A stretch of DNA of 64,000 nt from Istiophorus platypterus (GCA_016859345.1 CM029122.1:9150575-9214574), one strand, 5' to 3'; positions 13,061 through 26,135 are shown, counted from the stretch's first letter. Notes: generated by a model not told the origin, from the letters alone. Translations and numbers: made by a program.

Positions 13061-13541
13061 CACAGTTAAACAGAAGCGGAAGCATCTTTGTCTGTCATAG
13101 TCTGATGTGTTTACGTGTGGGAAGGGTTATTTTTCAATTGTGATTTTAAAGGAAAAATCCTTCAGATATTTTCCATCTCATTCAAATGTGGGCATCATTT
13201 AATTGAATAGGGAGCAAAACACAGCTGCAGAGGACTGCTGGTCTCCACCCGCACCTCCCCCACCTATGTTGTTTATTAGGAAGGTGGAGGACAGAAAGGA
13301 ATTAATGAATTGGGCCTAGAATCAGAAATCAAAAATATTTAATTATTTAACAGGAAGAAAATGGAGAGAGATTTTCATTATAAATATACTAAAAAGTTGT
13401 TTGACTCGTAGGCTAACAAAGATAATAAACATAAAACAATACCTGCGCTGTTTAATACTGTTTGCCTGGTTGCACTTTACCTATCACAGGATCTTTTCAA
13501 AACTGAAGGAAAGATTTCCATAAAAACAATTCTACCTAAAA

Positions 13542-13544
<3 letters not shown>

Positions 13545-13627
<83 letters not shown>
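13545..13627. repeat. Compound (TC)n(AC)n microsatellite
   Basis: About 27 uninterrupted TC units pass directly into about 14 AC units. Confidence 0.97.
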
Positions 13628-13631
<4 letters not shown>

Positions 13632-13692
13632 CCACATAGGCATACATTAAAGACTATAACTAAACCTACCTAAAATCTGTATAAATGTATAG

Positions 13693-13746
<54 letters not shown>
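13693..13746. repeat. (TA)n microsatellite
   Basis: About 27 uninterrupted TA units, 65 bp downstream of the TC/AC array. It is self-complementary. Confidence 0.97.
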
Positions 13747-13752
<6 letters not shown>

Positions 13753-14330
13753 GTAATTATAGGGGAAGTTATAATTGTTGACGCATATTGCACAGTGATA
13801 AGATTTTTAAAAAACTACCATATTTATTTTAAGCCTATTTACAATACGACAGTGGATACTGACACACACCACGTTTTAAAGAAAAAAAATTGCTCTACAT
13901 TTAAAAAGTTTGTTTTTGGAGTGAAGACAGTACTTCAATTCCTCCCTTTGAAACTTCCATTTCTGTTTTTAAACTTTGCACATTTGTATGGCTGAAAACG
14001 TCTGTTGGAATTCTGCCTACTGTATCATAATTAGATCAAAGCTGCGTTTAGTGTGATATCTGTGGATATGACAGGACAGCAGGTGTTGCGAGAGAGGATG
14101 AGGCACCGGAAAAGGACAAACATTGTCCTGACAACGGCGAACAGCCGGTCTGGAGTGCGACACCTGCGCGCCCGCCCTGCGTTATGTCGGCCATCGCCAG
14201 TACAAACTTCAATCAGGCTTCGACACCTGAACCGAAGCTGTTAGTGCAAATGCTAAAAGCATCTGTCACAAATCCACAGCTTTACCTGAGAGAGATGGTA
14301 AAGCATGGATATTAGAGGGGCGGGAGGCCT

Positions 14331-14348
14331 GGGGGGGGGGGGGGGGGG
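14331..14348. repeat. Homopolymer G run
   Basis: Eighteen consecutive G, preceded by GGGG and GGG clusters from 14317. Run length may be inexact in the assembly. Confidence 0.9.
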
Positions 14349-15169
14349 TCATGTCTGAGCACATCCGTCCTCTTCATCTATTCTGCAAGGTGAACAGCTC
14401 AATCAGTGGCATCCATCTTACCTTGCATTTGCCGCACGGTTTTACTGACTTAGTGTGATCAAACGCCAAAAGGTTTGAGGCAAACGTCAGGCTTTGGCAA
14501 TACTCAGCAGATAAGACAGTAAAGTCAAAATGTCAGGATGCGAATGACACAGATTCGGCAGTGTCAGCTGAGGATTCGACTTTTTGTAGCACCCAGATTA
14601 TAGGCTTTATTGTATGAGGCAGAAAAGGAAGATATGTAGTAGTATATTCTGTTTTTTGGTTATAGAAATATAACAACTTAAATCACCCAAGGTCACTCAG
14701 TGAATGATTTCAAACCTTGTATCATCTCTGTCTACTATCCCACATCAGTTCATCAATAGAGCTACCATGGATTAATCTTGTACAGTATGATAAATCAATA
14801 ATAGGATTTTTTTAAGCTCGATCAAAGTGTAAACACATTTGGAGAAGGATATATCCTGACACAATAAATTTGAATAAGCCGTCAACAAATGTAAAATTCA
14901 CATCCATGGATTCGTGTTTGCTTAAGTATTGTGAAGATTAACAGGTAGTTCAGTAGCTTGCAAGTAAAGTTTCTTAGCAACAGAGAGTGTGTAGGTGTAA
15001 ATGGGCATTTATCATTTGAAATCTTGTCTCCGGGAGCTATTTGTAGCCAGTCGAGTTATCTTCAACGTAATTTTAAAAGTTCATGCTGCATTTGAATTTT
15101 TACTCAGTAGTGTTGTGTACAAGTACACTTCTGTGTATGTGTGAAAGGACTGGTAGAGTTGTGTCCAAG

Positions 15170-15224
15170 GGTAGGGACAGACAACCTATATGGTTGTTTA
15201 GGTTGGCAGACTAGTTGGTTTTAA
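15170..15224 (+). repeat. Diverged direct repeat, copy A (CpG-depleted)
   Basis: Aligns with 15515-15568 over about 55 bp with two single-base indels. Where copy B reads CGACCCGTACGGTCG, this copy reads CAACCTATATGGTTG. Most differences in that part are C-to-T or G-to-A changes at CpG positions. The family was not identified. Confidence 0.6.
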
Positions 15225-15514
15225 TAAAATTGCCTAGTATGATGCAAATTAGTAAAAAAAAATGGTCTTTTTCTCCCTTTTTACAGACAAATTAATATCA
15301 GAATCCAGCCTTTTTAGCAGTCTTCCTGTTTAGCTAGATGTTTCCTAGAAAAACAAACAACAGAAATCAACTCTATTTTAAGACTGTAAAAGGGAGATCC
15401 TATTAGATATATGACAAAATGAACATTTTATACATGAAATTTGATTCTATTTGTGGAATTTATTTGGCAAGTAGCCATGGTTTTAGTGGGGTTTCGTTTC
15501 CGTACGTTCCGGTT

Positions 15515-15568
15515 GGTAGGGGACAGCGACCCGTACGGTCGTTTAGGTCGGAGGACCTGTTGGTTAAA
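15515..15568 (+). repeat. Diverged direct repeat, copy B (CpG-rich)
   Basis: Companion of 15170-15224, about 345 bp downstream and in the same orientation. It retains five CpG steps in the core that copy A has lost. The surrounding 15480-15570 segment is unusually CpG-rich for this part of the window and stays open on both strands, which produces two short overlapping frames of no recognisable function. Confidence 0.6.
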
Positions 15569-18500
15569 CATAGGCATTAACACAAACTCACTTTCTGAGG
15601 GCTTGCAGCTTCCATGGCAGCTATAAACCAGAGGAAGCACACAGCATAACAGGGAGAAAATAAGTAAGGTAATAAGAACTGAAAAACACTGACAAGACAC
15701 CCACCCACCTAGAGTGGTGCTTTAGAAGCTTTCCACAACAGGCTTTTCCCTTCCTCCCGTGAGGCTGTCAAGTCATCACAGCTGACTCCTTCCCCTGTTT
15801 TATCTCTAAAAACTCCCTATTGAATGTGAATGGCATATGTGAATGTGAAGGTGAATGTGAGTGGCATAATTTGGGGTGTGAGGACAGGTTTTGCATGTTC
15901 ATATCGTTATGGGTCAGAATTTGAAAGAAGATGAGGCCACTTGGTATCTGAGATATTGATGGGATTAGTGTTAATCTTTTTAGGATTATTATAGATTGCC
16001 GGTGTTTGCTCTCATTTTTGTGATGGTTTTTGAGGAATCCTTTCAGGTGATAAAGTGATAAAAGACTTAATTTATAAATCGCAGGTGTCTGTCTTCGTGA
16101 CGGAGGCGGACCTGCCACTGTGAAGTGGGGCATAAACTGTGGAGGTTTCTTCTTAGATTGCAAACTCCCTCCATTTGGGTCGCTTTTCTTCTCCTCCAGC
16201 TGTCCGTATCCTTTTTCCCATTTTCAGAGCTGACCAGCCCTGAAAGGCTCTGTTAAATGCTGTGGGATTACCAGTGACTGTGGTGAATTCCCCTCATTTC
16301 CACCCAACCCATCTCCATCTTCCGGAGACGTAAAGTGTGTCCGTGGACAGATACCTCACGCTTTGAACAGGCACCCATCTGCCTTTATTTGGTCTCAAGC
16401 ATGCCCCCTGAAAGGAAGCGATTGATTCCAAACAGCGTGAAGGCGATGGAGAGCGTGCGAGCAGGGACAGAGAAAATGGCATGCAAGGAGAAAGGAGGCA
16501 AAAAATAAAAGTGTATTGAGGAGGGTTAATGGTGAGGTAAGGTGAAAAGGAGATGTACAAAATAACCTGCTCAAATTGCAAAAGTGATGGGTTGAAAGTA
16601 TCTAATATACAAAGAGGGAGACATCCCCTCCAGTATACACAATCAGTATGCGTATCCATGAATTTTTTTTTTTTTTTGCAGGTTATTTGTCGAGTATGTG
16701 TAGTAGGTGAAGCATGTGTGTATCTTTCCAAGTTTGGACATGTGAAAAAGGACCTGCAAACACCAACGAACCAAAGGTCTTCTCAGCTCTTTGTCCTATG
16801 GCTGCTAAATCACAGCCATGGATTTAACATGGCTCAATAATAACTTGATGTTCCCCCCCGCATGTATCTGGCCCTTTTAATGGGATGTGCAGCTGTTTGT
16901 CGGTTTGGCTGTTCAATGAGTGAATATCACACCTTGCCGATTTTATTTGGGCACCTTTCAGCAGCTACCACTCAGTTAAATCATGTTCGGTAGAGGGGGT
17001 AGACCATTTGCATTACGGGGAAGAGGTATTACTTTTTTAGTTTTTTTTTCAGTGGCAAAAAAAAAAAAAAAAAAATCATCCACAAATGGTACAGTAGGAG
17101 TATTTCATAGGTGGGCGTCCAGTCTTTATTGATATTGCCTCACAAATATTTATTTTTACGTTTTAAGTGCCATATGGGTACAATTAAGTGAAATGATAGT
17201 TGCCGGTATTTCATATGAGCTTTTGTCCTATTCTTTGCAAATTTGGTTATGTGTCATGTCTGGCCCATCCTGCTGGAAAATTGTGGGAATTTCTTGTACC
17301 GTGTCAGGTTTTTGACCAAACTGTAGTAATTGCTGTGTGTATCAAGCACTGATACAAATCCAGACATATGAAAGTGCAGATATACAAATGCATTTCTGTT
17401 TTACCATTTACTAGTTGTTTCTTCATTTGCTGACTCTTCATGCTTTTTTTTATCAGTGAAAGCTCTTGTGGTGGGTCCATAGCCTATAAAAGACAATGCA
17501 AGGCAACGAGAGCCGGTGCATTAGCTTGTCTCTGTCAGGGATAGTTGTTCGAAGTTGGCCTGGTGTGTCGGGGGCCCTTAATCTTATGGTTTGGGAATTG
17601 TTTGAATCACACAATTTCACACCACCTGCAAGAAGAAACTTACTGGTGTAATCCGGATTAGAGTCCATGCTGCTACCAGCTGTGCAGTGGAATTCAGTGT
17701 GTCATGGGGCATGCTATAAACAAGTTACGTTCAGGCAAGAGCAAGCGCCCCATCCAAATTAAGTAATCCTCTGGTCCTCCTGCAAGTTTTACTGTTTCAG
17801 AATGTTAGATATGTTCTCAGATATGGGATGGTATTAATGTGGTTTCTGCTTTCTGGTGGCAATAACATTCTTAGATTTTTGTAAATAGGAGAGCATTTTT
17901 TTTATACTGAGCCCAAACATTTCCTAAGCTAAATCGATTCTCTCATGATTTTCAGCATTTTTTCATTTTCTTGCCCTGCTGGCCAGTCCTACATGTTTTA
18001 CACTGAGATGAACTCTTGCACATTAAACAGTTTTTTTTTCCTAGACCCTGGGAAACTTTTAAGTGTAAAAGAAAATATCATAATAAAAAATAATAACTGA
18101 CCTTGTTTGTTAAAAAAAAAAAAAAAAAAATCACAGGATGAGTTGGGTGAAGTTCTAAATAATAGTTGACCTTTTTTGCAGTTGGAGGCTTCCTGTCTGT
18201 GGTTTAAAGATGTCTCTTTAATACGGTTCGTCTCCACTATGGGCAGAAGAATAACAAAACTTGGGAGAAATTGGCAGCTTGGCTTACTCGTCGTACAGTG
18301 TCCAGCTCTCTTCATACATCCAACGCGCTTAACACTCATCCATTATGTCATAAATCACCATGAAAAGTTGTTTTTTTGTTTTTCTTTTACAAAATCTTCC
18401 TGCAACTTTGTGATAAACAAGCTTTAGAAATGGCTCTGAATTAAATCAGTTATGTGTGAACACACCTGTTTGCCCTTTGCCTTAGAAGTATAATCACAAC

Positions 18501-18869
18501 TTTGTTCGGTTAGTTTACAGTGGGTTCTTTCTCCTGCTGTTGTTTGTCCTCCCACCATGAACACAGGAGGGGGCAAGGGTTAGCAGTGTTGGGTAAGGAC
18601 ACAGTCGCTGTATTTATGACCCCCCCCCCAGCCCCCGGCCCCGGGTTTAATATGTCACCACAAACGAGGCAGGATTGAGTGTCTCATGACAAGGGGCATT
18701 TTTCACTGCTCCCACTAGTCCCCTTCTGTCCCACTGTTCAAGGTCCAGACACTGTTTTCTGGCCTGTGTAGGAATCTGTCAAGGGCACATAAGTGCTCCC
18801 AACTGACGGCGTATTTGAGCAGGGGACATTTTTAAAGGGCAAACAAAGGCAAATAGACACATAACATGC

Positions 18870-19020
18870 TTGACATAGTAAGAGATGATGAATCTTTCAT
18901 CAGCGATGGGAATGACTTTTCATTAATGGAGTCCTGTAGAGTTTCTGCTCCTAATTACTAGACTAAGAGTCCCGCTGGAATATTAATTATACAAACCCAG
19001 AAAATGCTGCTGATCCCTTT
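18870..19020. promoter_or_regulatory. Possible conserved non-coding element (TAAT-rich)
   Basis: It contains CATTAATGG, CTAATTACTAG and TATTAATTAT within about 90 bp, the homeodomain-type TAAT core clusters common in developmental enhancers, set in otherwise complex, non-repetitive sequence. Conservation itself cannot be shown from here. Confidence 0.25.
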
Positions 19021-22000
19021 TCTTAACATGTCTGCAAAAGTTGGGTTTATTCTGTGTGCCAGTCAGCTGTGTGTCTGAGCTGTTGTTGTCAGTGTGGTTG
19101 CTCTTAGAACCACTTAATATTTTCTCTAACTGTCCACACAGAAGCTCATTCTTTATCGGTCAACTTCTCTTGAGGCTCCGTTCAGACCTTGTTAAATTTT
19201 GTAAGGCAGTCAGTTCAATAAAAGTAAAATCGTTACCCCTTTACCCCCACGCATTAATTCTGAGCAATAAGTCAGAATGAAAGCTCAGCTCTCCATAGAA
19301 ATTACTCTTCCCCTGGCTATTTGTTTGATAAGACCACTCCTCTGTTCAGCTACATTAATTCTCTGGGTCTCTGCTCTTCTCTTCAGCCCTCCACCAGAGA
19401 TTCTGCATTTAAGGCCCTACATGCATTAGATGTTAGGAAGTTGATAAATGAGGAAAATGATTTCTTCTGCATTTATCGCTGCAGAGCACATCCCATATAT
19501 TTAATGTCTGCATTACAACTTGCAATAAGATAATAATTAATAGTGTGCCTCAATAATCATAAATGTATTTATTTATAAGCCAGCAAAGTCAAGTGAGCTT
19601 TTATATGATGAAAGGAGTTAGCTGGTCACTACAAATCACATTTGATTGGATACATAAATTTTAGATAGGTTGTAGAAACTATTGGCGCAATATCATGGAT
19701 CAGGGTTGTGTATTTGAATATCCGTTAGCAAAAACTTTTAAACGTCTAAAAGAGTGTGTATGTGTTAACCTCCTTCAGACTTCCTCGGCTGTAAATCACT
19801 GTGGTTTTTCCTGACGCTGCTCTAAGTCATGCTCAATTTCAGAGATTAAATCCCTGAATGACAATGGGAAAAATCAATCTCAAAATTCGACCCTTCCTGC
19901 ACATTCCATTTTACTTGGTAATGTGTCACAATACACACAGATGTTCTGCCTTTTCCTGAGGAATAACAACAGTTTGAGAAATTATCAGGCTGGTTCTTCT
20001 TGAAGACATGTCCAGAATCTACAAAGACTCTTTTATCCTGAATGTTTTTCATCTGCATTTAGTTTAGTTTTTTTTTTTTTTTAATTTTGTTTAGTTTTTT
20101 CTTTCATTTGTTCAAAGTGATATGTAACTGTAGAAAAAGATAAATTTCAAGTTGGATTAAAAATCCACTTTACTGTGTAGTGGATGAAGAATTTTTCATA
20201 CTGGCAGGACAGAAGAATTGTTGAGGATTAGGGATAGGGGGGTTGTTTTTTTGAAATCTGTTGTGTCTTGTTGTGTTTTTTTGCTCAGCAGTTACACTGG
20301 AGTTACTGGGGTTCGGTGCCTCACACAAAAGCGCTTACTGATCATTTGCTGTTAGGGGAAAAAAACCTTGCTGTTTTTACCTCTGCTGGTTTGAGGATTT
20401 AAACTCGTTTCCCTCTGGTTACAAAGCATTTTTGTATGTGAATTCACATGCACTTGCTCATGCACATTTTTAACCACCCTGTAATATCTAAGAAATGAAC
20501 ATTTGTGTGACACAGGGTTAGAGTTATGGAATCAGAATGTGGTCTCAAGACAAGTTATTGCGCTGAAAGGGCTCACGGCGCGAGAGGGGGAGGTCATTGA
20601 TCTGTGGTAGTAGCGGCCCAGTGGTTGGCCCTCCCCCGGGTGAGTGTGCAGAGACAAGCAAGGGTCTCTGTATCCACCCCCTCCCTCTCCATGCCTTTTC
20701 TGCTTAGTGACGGTAAAAATTGACTTTCTGTCTGGTCACAGAATGATCCGTGCCCATTCGATGCATCGGGTTTTACATCACTGTGATGCTGGGCAGATTG
20801 AGCATTTCAAACCTCCGTCATGGCCGATACATGGTGATGACCACTGCCCTTATAACAAAAGGAAGGAGTGGAAGCTGCTGCACAATACTCAGGCCCAATA
20901 TATATATGTCGCAACAACTGGCTCACCATTATATATCGGCTTATTTTTTATCGCTGCATCTTTATATTCTGTATTACGGAGACATGTTTTATTGTTATAA
21001 CAAAGCTATGCTAAAAACATTGCATCAGCGCAGTATCTGTGTGTTTTCTTCTTGAATGAAATAACTAAATAAGAGATGTTTATCCAAATATGAATACTGT
21101 ATTTTCTGAGAGAAAATGAAAAAAATCGCTGCCTTTTTTTAATTTTTTTCCTTTGCAAGCCCAGCACTGCATTACTGCTTAAACACCTCTTTAATCTCTT
21201 CCTCGTCTCATTTTCTTTCTTGCTGCCTCTCTATTTCAGCCTCAACTTCTCCCCATGTTCCTCATCACAGCCCATTAATTCTTTCTCCGTTAAATTATCT
21301 TACTCCTACGGTGCCTATGTCATGGTTATGTCATGATTTGTTTTTTTTTTATCAGTGACAAGACATAAGTGAACATCTTGTTTGCCGCTGGGAGCGTACT
21401 CCGTCTGTTGCCGGGTGACTACCTGCTCCCAGTCTTCTCTTGACCTTATCTCATGACGTTAACCTCTGAAATGACTCTCATCCGTTAGGTGAGTCGTATT
21501 CATTTCAGTTCAAAGCTCAAAGGGCCTCTGACTTACAGCTGGGGTTCTTTATGGTAGATTTTTAAAACTAGCAGTTTATCTATATTTACTTTTAATATTA
21601 AACAGGCAAACATACTTGGGAATATTACAGTGGCAGTGACAGGCAGTGGAAACTTGAAGACTGGTTTAAACCGGTCTGGTTGTCTCTGATGATAATCTGT
21701 AAAGACTGAAAACTCTGAGCCTTGAGGCGTCAGTATAGGCCACTTCATCAGAACAGTGTGTTCGATATTCTAACAGTTCTTAAACCCTCCTCATTCACAT
21801 TCACACCCACTTCATGCCTTGATTGTTCAGCTGTGCAAAGGTGAGAAAGTAAACAGAGTTTGAAACTCGGAATTTTCTATATACTTTTATTTGAACTGTG
21901 ACTTCTTACATGAACCAGTGACTGCAGACACCGTGCCTTCCAGGGGAGACTGTCTGAAAATGTGTGCTGTCAGCTCCGTGTTTAAACAATATTGCATCTG

Positions 22001-22130
22001 GCCCCTTTTCATGACCAGCCAGCTTTTTTTTCACCCCACTTTTGACTGTGACCATGTGGACCAGCTATAAACACTTTTGCTTTCACCAGTTCTTTTGTAG
22101 CATATGGATTCATTTGAAGTTGCTTTTCTT

Positions 22131-22490
22131 AAGCCCCCACCCCCGATAACCAGGCCCCCTCCTGCCTCAATGACCTTCTCGACCACCACCTGCAGCCTCT
22201 GTTTATCTGATGCTTACCTACTGTCCCCACTACCCAGGACAAAGCACTGGACCTGGGCTGAAAGGCCCTCTCCATTGCTGCTCCCTCCCTCCCTCAGGGA
22301 CTCTCTCTCCCAAACACATCATGACAGAAATAATCTGTCTCTGTTCAAGAAGTTACTTTTATCATTTGATTTATTGTCCTTTGCTACCTTGTGCTTTTAG
22401 TGGTTTTTAGTTATCTAGGATTGTGTGAAGTGACTTTGAGTACCCTGAAAATTGCTCTATAAATAAAATGTATTATTATTATCATCATAG
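22131..22490 (+). mobile_element. 5'-truncated non-LTR retrotransposon (LINE) 3' end
   Basis: The plus strand encodes, across frame changes, SDAYLLSPLPRTKHWTWAER and then SLRDSLSQ and NLSLFKKLL. These correspond to the C-terminal stretch shared by many fish LINEs of the CR1/L2/Rex1 group (an R-T-K...ERxFS...LWNSLP...FKxxLKTHLF type pattern). It is followed by GTGAAGTGACTTTGAGTACC and CTCTATAAATAAAATG, then ATT/ATC triplets, a 3' tail typical of these elements. Only the last part of the reverse-transcriptase ORF remains and it is frameshifted, so this is a dead 5'-truncated insertion. The exact left boundary and clade are uncertain. Confidence 0.7.
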
Positions 22491-24023
22491 CCATAGTTGG
22501 ATGATAGTGTTTTCATATTGAGACAACTGTTGCTTAAGCTCCAGTGTGACAATGACAGAGAGTAATCAATATTCAGAGGTGGGAAGTAACAAACTGTGTG
22601 TATTAACAAAGTGGTTTATTTTAAGTGCAGCATAATGACATATACTGCATATCCAGGGACGTGCAGAAAATAGAAACGTTAAGCCTTAATGTAGTGTCTC
22701 TATGTGATAAATGGAACTCTTGAATTGATGGTAAATTACAGCTTCTATAGATCTGTCTGATAGCTCCATTAGTTGTTGTTGCATGGAGTATTTTTTTTTA
22801 TTATTCTCCGTTAGTAGGGAAGGTTGGATCCTTATTTTAATGTTATTAAAATGGCTGCTAACCCTATCACTAAATCTCTACAGTGCAAGTGTAATTGCCC
22901 CTTAATATTCTGCTACTGGGGCAGTTTTCTCACAATTGCAATGCACAGGGAGGAAAGGAACTGGGATGTCCCGCCATCACACAGGTTTGGCGAAGCTGAG
23001 GGATGAAACTGCGAACTCTGTCGGTGCTGTTGGATGACGCCGTGTGCCGTCAGCACGGAGACCAGCGCTGTGCCTTGACGTGATGTGTCTCAGGAGCACC
23101 GGGAGTGAGCAACCCATTAAAGTGCTGCTCAGATTTATAAAGCAGTTAAAGCCAAACCGGTCAGGTCAGAGCCGAGTGGGCTTTCGCAGTGCATGTACAA
23201 GCCTAGACACACACACACACACAACAGCGTAACTGTTTCAGCATCCCTGCTTTACACAGCTATGCACAAGCTTTACAGGAAAGAAAAAGGTCAAACGCTG
23301 AGACTGTGGAGGCAGAGTAGGGATTGCGGACAGTGGCGGGCAAGTTGTAGACAGCAGGGTTACCTCTTCATCTCCCTTATCCTCTCCCCATCATGCATCA
23401 CTGTGTATGTCAGTAAAAGAGAGCAGGATGCTGATTCATGCTGGTAGAAAAGGACCGAGCTGAGGGGAGGGAGAGACAGGACGAGAGGAGGCCCTAAAAT
23501 GGCTCTAAATGTGTGAAAAAGTACCCTGCCAATACTGCCCATAAAACTTAAGTGACAGCAGGCACAAACCCATTAGTCAGAGTATGACAGGATTGTGGAG
23601 CCCAGTATGACAGGGACAGATTCCAATCAGACCAATACCTAACCTTCAGCGTGGCCGATGACTGGCATTACAAGATCTATGGAGCAGGAAATGTTACAAG
23701 GAAATTAACGATTGTTTGCTGGTGTAGTAGTTTTATCTTTTTCTTAAACCAGCTGCACAGCAATTGTAAACCTAGAGCTGTATTAGGAGGACGCAGACTC
23801 GGATGGATTTTATGGATGGAGTTCTGCGCACAGTATAAAGTAAATCAGACTATGTCTTGGGAGTTGGTTGTCAAAACACCCGGACATATATCTGTGGACG
23901 GAATAAAAGTCATCTTACTTTTATTTTTAATTTTGTGGGTAAGTTTTAGTGTGAATTCCACTCTGTTGCAGCTCGTTTAAAGGCTCAAGGCTCAAGCCTC
24001 TTTTCCGTGAAATGACTTAACAT
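22491..24023. other. Non-coding stretch
   Basis: No gene recognised. It contains a short AC run (23207-23224). The open frames at 23044-23447 and 23651-23980 have no domain that I recognise. Confidence 0.55.
23207..23224. repeat. (AC)n microsatellite
   Basis: Nine AC units. Confidence 0.85.
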
Positions 24024-25033
24024 CAGTGGCGTGCCCTCGGGATAAAGGCAAGCCGTGCTTGACCGGTTAAATCTAAAAAGTCATCATTTAGAACGATCCT
24101 TAAGTGGAAGCGATATCTCTCCTTACATCTCAGAACGCCGTTCCGTCGCATAAAGAATCTGATATTGCCGGATTACATTCATCTCGTGATATACTGCCCT
24201 TTCGTTACTGCAGTAGGAGGCTGGGTTGACTGCCAGCCATTGCATTTAATGTTGTTTTTGCTCATTGATGTTTTCCTGGAATCTTTGACGAGCCACTAGC
24301 TGTAGCTAGCTACAGAGCGTGCCTGTTAAGCTGCCCGCTGAGATCAGTTGTTATCTCTCACACGTTATCCTACACATGCACAGCTGCATGTGGAAACTGT
24401 AGTTGCACAATAGAAAGATAACTTCAACACTTTTCTTCCCCAGCGTTAAGAGGTAGCCATAGAAAGTAAAGAAACAAATTACACCATGATTCATCAACTT
24501 AAAGTCGGTACAAGTTGTCTTTCCAATTATGTTGGTCAACAAGTGTGGTGACTAGGAGCAGCTTTTAATAACTCCTTTTGAGAGGAAAGCTTTCATGGAG
24601 AAGATTAGGGGCAGCGAGAGGGGACCTCAACAAGATGTTTCATATTTATTCAGTTTACATAGTCAAAGTTAAACATGTTACATCTATGTTACGTCTATAA
24701 TTCTCTGCTTTTTAGTTATCGTATTAAGATCTTCTCCCTCCTGGTGATCAAGGTGTAGAGGTGTGAAGGAAAGGAAAAGTACCCAGGCAGAGCACAGAGA
24801 TTTGCTACTACTACTGTCATGAAAGGGTACGTTTTAGTCTGGTCCATTTTTCTTGCCGGTGAAACCTTTTGTGGGAGATGTACTCGCTGGTTAGATTATG
24901 TTCACATGAAATATGTTTTTTGAATGAACCAGGCGCTACATTTATTAACAGAGAGTGGGTCGCCAAGGGGCGGTTGGGTGGGATGTAGTTGGTTCTTTGG
25001 CTCGGCTTGCCTATTCGTCACCGCAGGCCACTG
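24024..25033. mobile_element. Non-autonomous hAT-like DNA transposon with terminal inverted repeats
   Basis: The left end begins CAGTGGCGTGCCCTCGGG and the right end, reverse-complemented, begins CAGTGGCCTGCGGTGACG. After this variable part both ends continue with GGCAAGCCG, giving imperfect inverted termini of about 34 bp. The CAGTGG start suits the hAT superfamily. The 8-bp flanks are CTTAACAT (24016-24023) and CTAAACCA (25034-25041), identical at 5 of 8 positions, which would be a decayed hAT-type 8-bp target duplication. The interior of about 940 bp carries no transposase motif. It includes the perfect 16-bp palindrome CTGTAGCTAGCTACAG at 24300-24315. I read this as a deletion derivative or MITE mobilised in trans. 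I do not recognise a named family. Confidence 0.65.
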
Positions 25034-25879
25034 CTAAACCACTACCAATTTCAGATCCAATATCACAGTATTTTATTCGTTCTATGTCTGACTGCTGAGC
25101 GTATCTTCTAAAGAAAGAACCACCTCAGGTAATTTGATGAATCGCATATAGATTAGTGTTGATGTTGATGGAGCACCCAGTGGGAGTGTGAGTGTGAGGT
25201 GTTTCCAACAGCTTGGCTTTTCATCTAAATCTTCTGAAACCTCCCAGCGGCCCAAAGGGAGTCTGGAATATACGGCCTGCCAGAGGAAGACAATAGAGAA
25301 TGGCCAGAAGATTATCAACTCATCAATCTTTGGCTAACTTTGCGGTTTCTGATGCAGAAACATATTCGTTTCGCTATCTGAACCATGGCGTTATCTGTCT
25401 CCGCTGGTTATCATTAGGCTTATATTATGTACTTGGGGCTCCTAGAAATTTATTTCAGAATATTCTGGCTGGCATCAGCCCATATACATATTTAAAGCTA
25501 AAACAGGGTAAATATATGATAAATATTTTTGATATCATTGATTAAAATGATTCTGTGTATAGTGAAAGGTGGCTTGCAGCAAACTAAACCCGAAATCTGC
25601 ACCTCAATAGAAATTTTAAACCTTTTTGAACCAATTGTTTTCCAGTCTGGTTCGGTCTCATGAAATCCTGCGGAAGCAGTAAAAAACTTTCATTAAACCT
25701 ACTGTGCTTGTACTTAGAACCTAGCAAGTGAAGAAGCTCAAGCAGCTTGGAGTGACAGTGTTATTCATTACATTTGGTGGAGAGCAGCTAACAGCTAACA
25801 GCTAAAAGAAGAGTGAATATTGAAGTTATGTACGTGAGGTATCTAGAAACATGACTCCAAATGAAAGGTAATGATGCTC

Positions 25880-26135
25880 CATGTCTTCTGATTGGATGAG
25901 TCCTTATCACTTTGGTGTTCCCTTAAGTTTTGCCCTTTTTGTTTAGTTAAAACGTCTCAAAAACAGTTGATTCAAATATTCACTATGAAATTGAAATTTC
26001 AATAATGTTGTGCTGACATTTATATCATTTTTGTGGGCGTGATGGTGTTAGCATTCAACCCCAAGCACTGCTATGCCTAAGTACAACCTCACAGAGCTGA
26101 ATAACAATAGTTTTGCCTTGTTGCTTTGTCAGATT
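25880..26135 (+). mobile_element. Dispersed percomorph-type repeat, copy 1 (3' part)
   Basis: TCACTTTGGTGTTCCCTTAA near the left and CACTGCTATGCCTAAGTACA followed by CCTCACAGAGCTG near the right match the second half of a common fish interspersed repeat, remembered by its lines about an effect on ATATCTCAACA, CTTTGGTGATCCC and CTGTGCCTAAGTACAGCCTC. No coding capacity. The family's superfamily is not known to me. The first half of the same family is present at 27420-27665. Confidence 0.65.

Larger units (their letters stand above)
10291..22130. other. Long non-coding stretch
   Basis: About 12 kb without a supportable gene. It holds the microsatellites at 13.5-13.75 kb, a G run at 14331-14348, a pair of diverged direct repeats (15170-15224 and 15515-15568), poly(A)/(T) tracts near 17060 and 18111-18130, and possible regulatory blocks at 12800-13060 and 18870-19020. 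The open frames in it are short (under 150 codons), scattered over both strands, and show no domain. Confidence 0.6.

Noticed and set aside
20644..21055. Two overlapping frames (118 and 101 codons)
   Set aside because: They overlap in different frames, lack domains, and end in AT-rich sequence; neither has exon borders.
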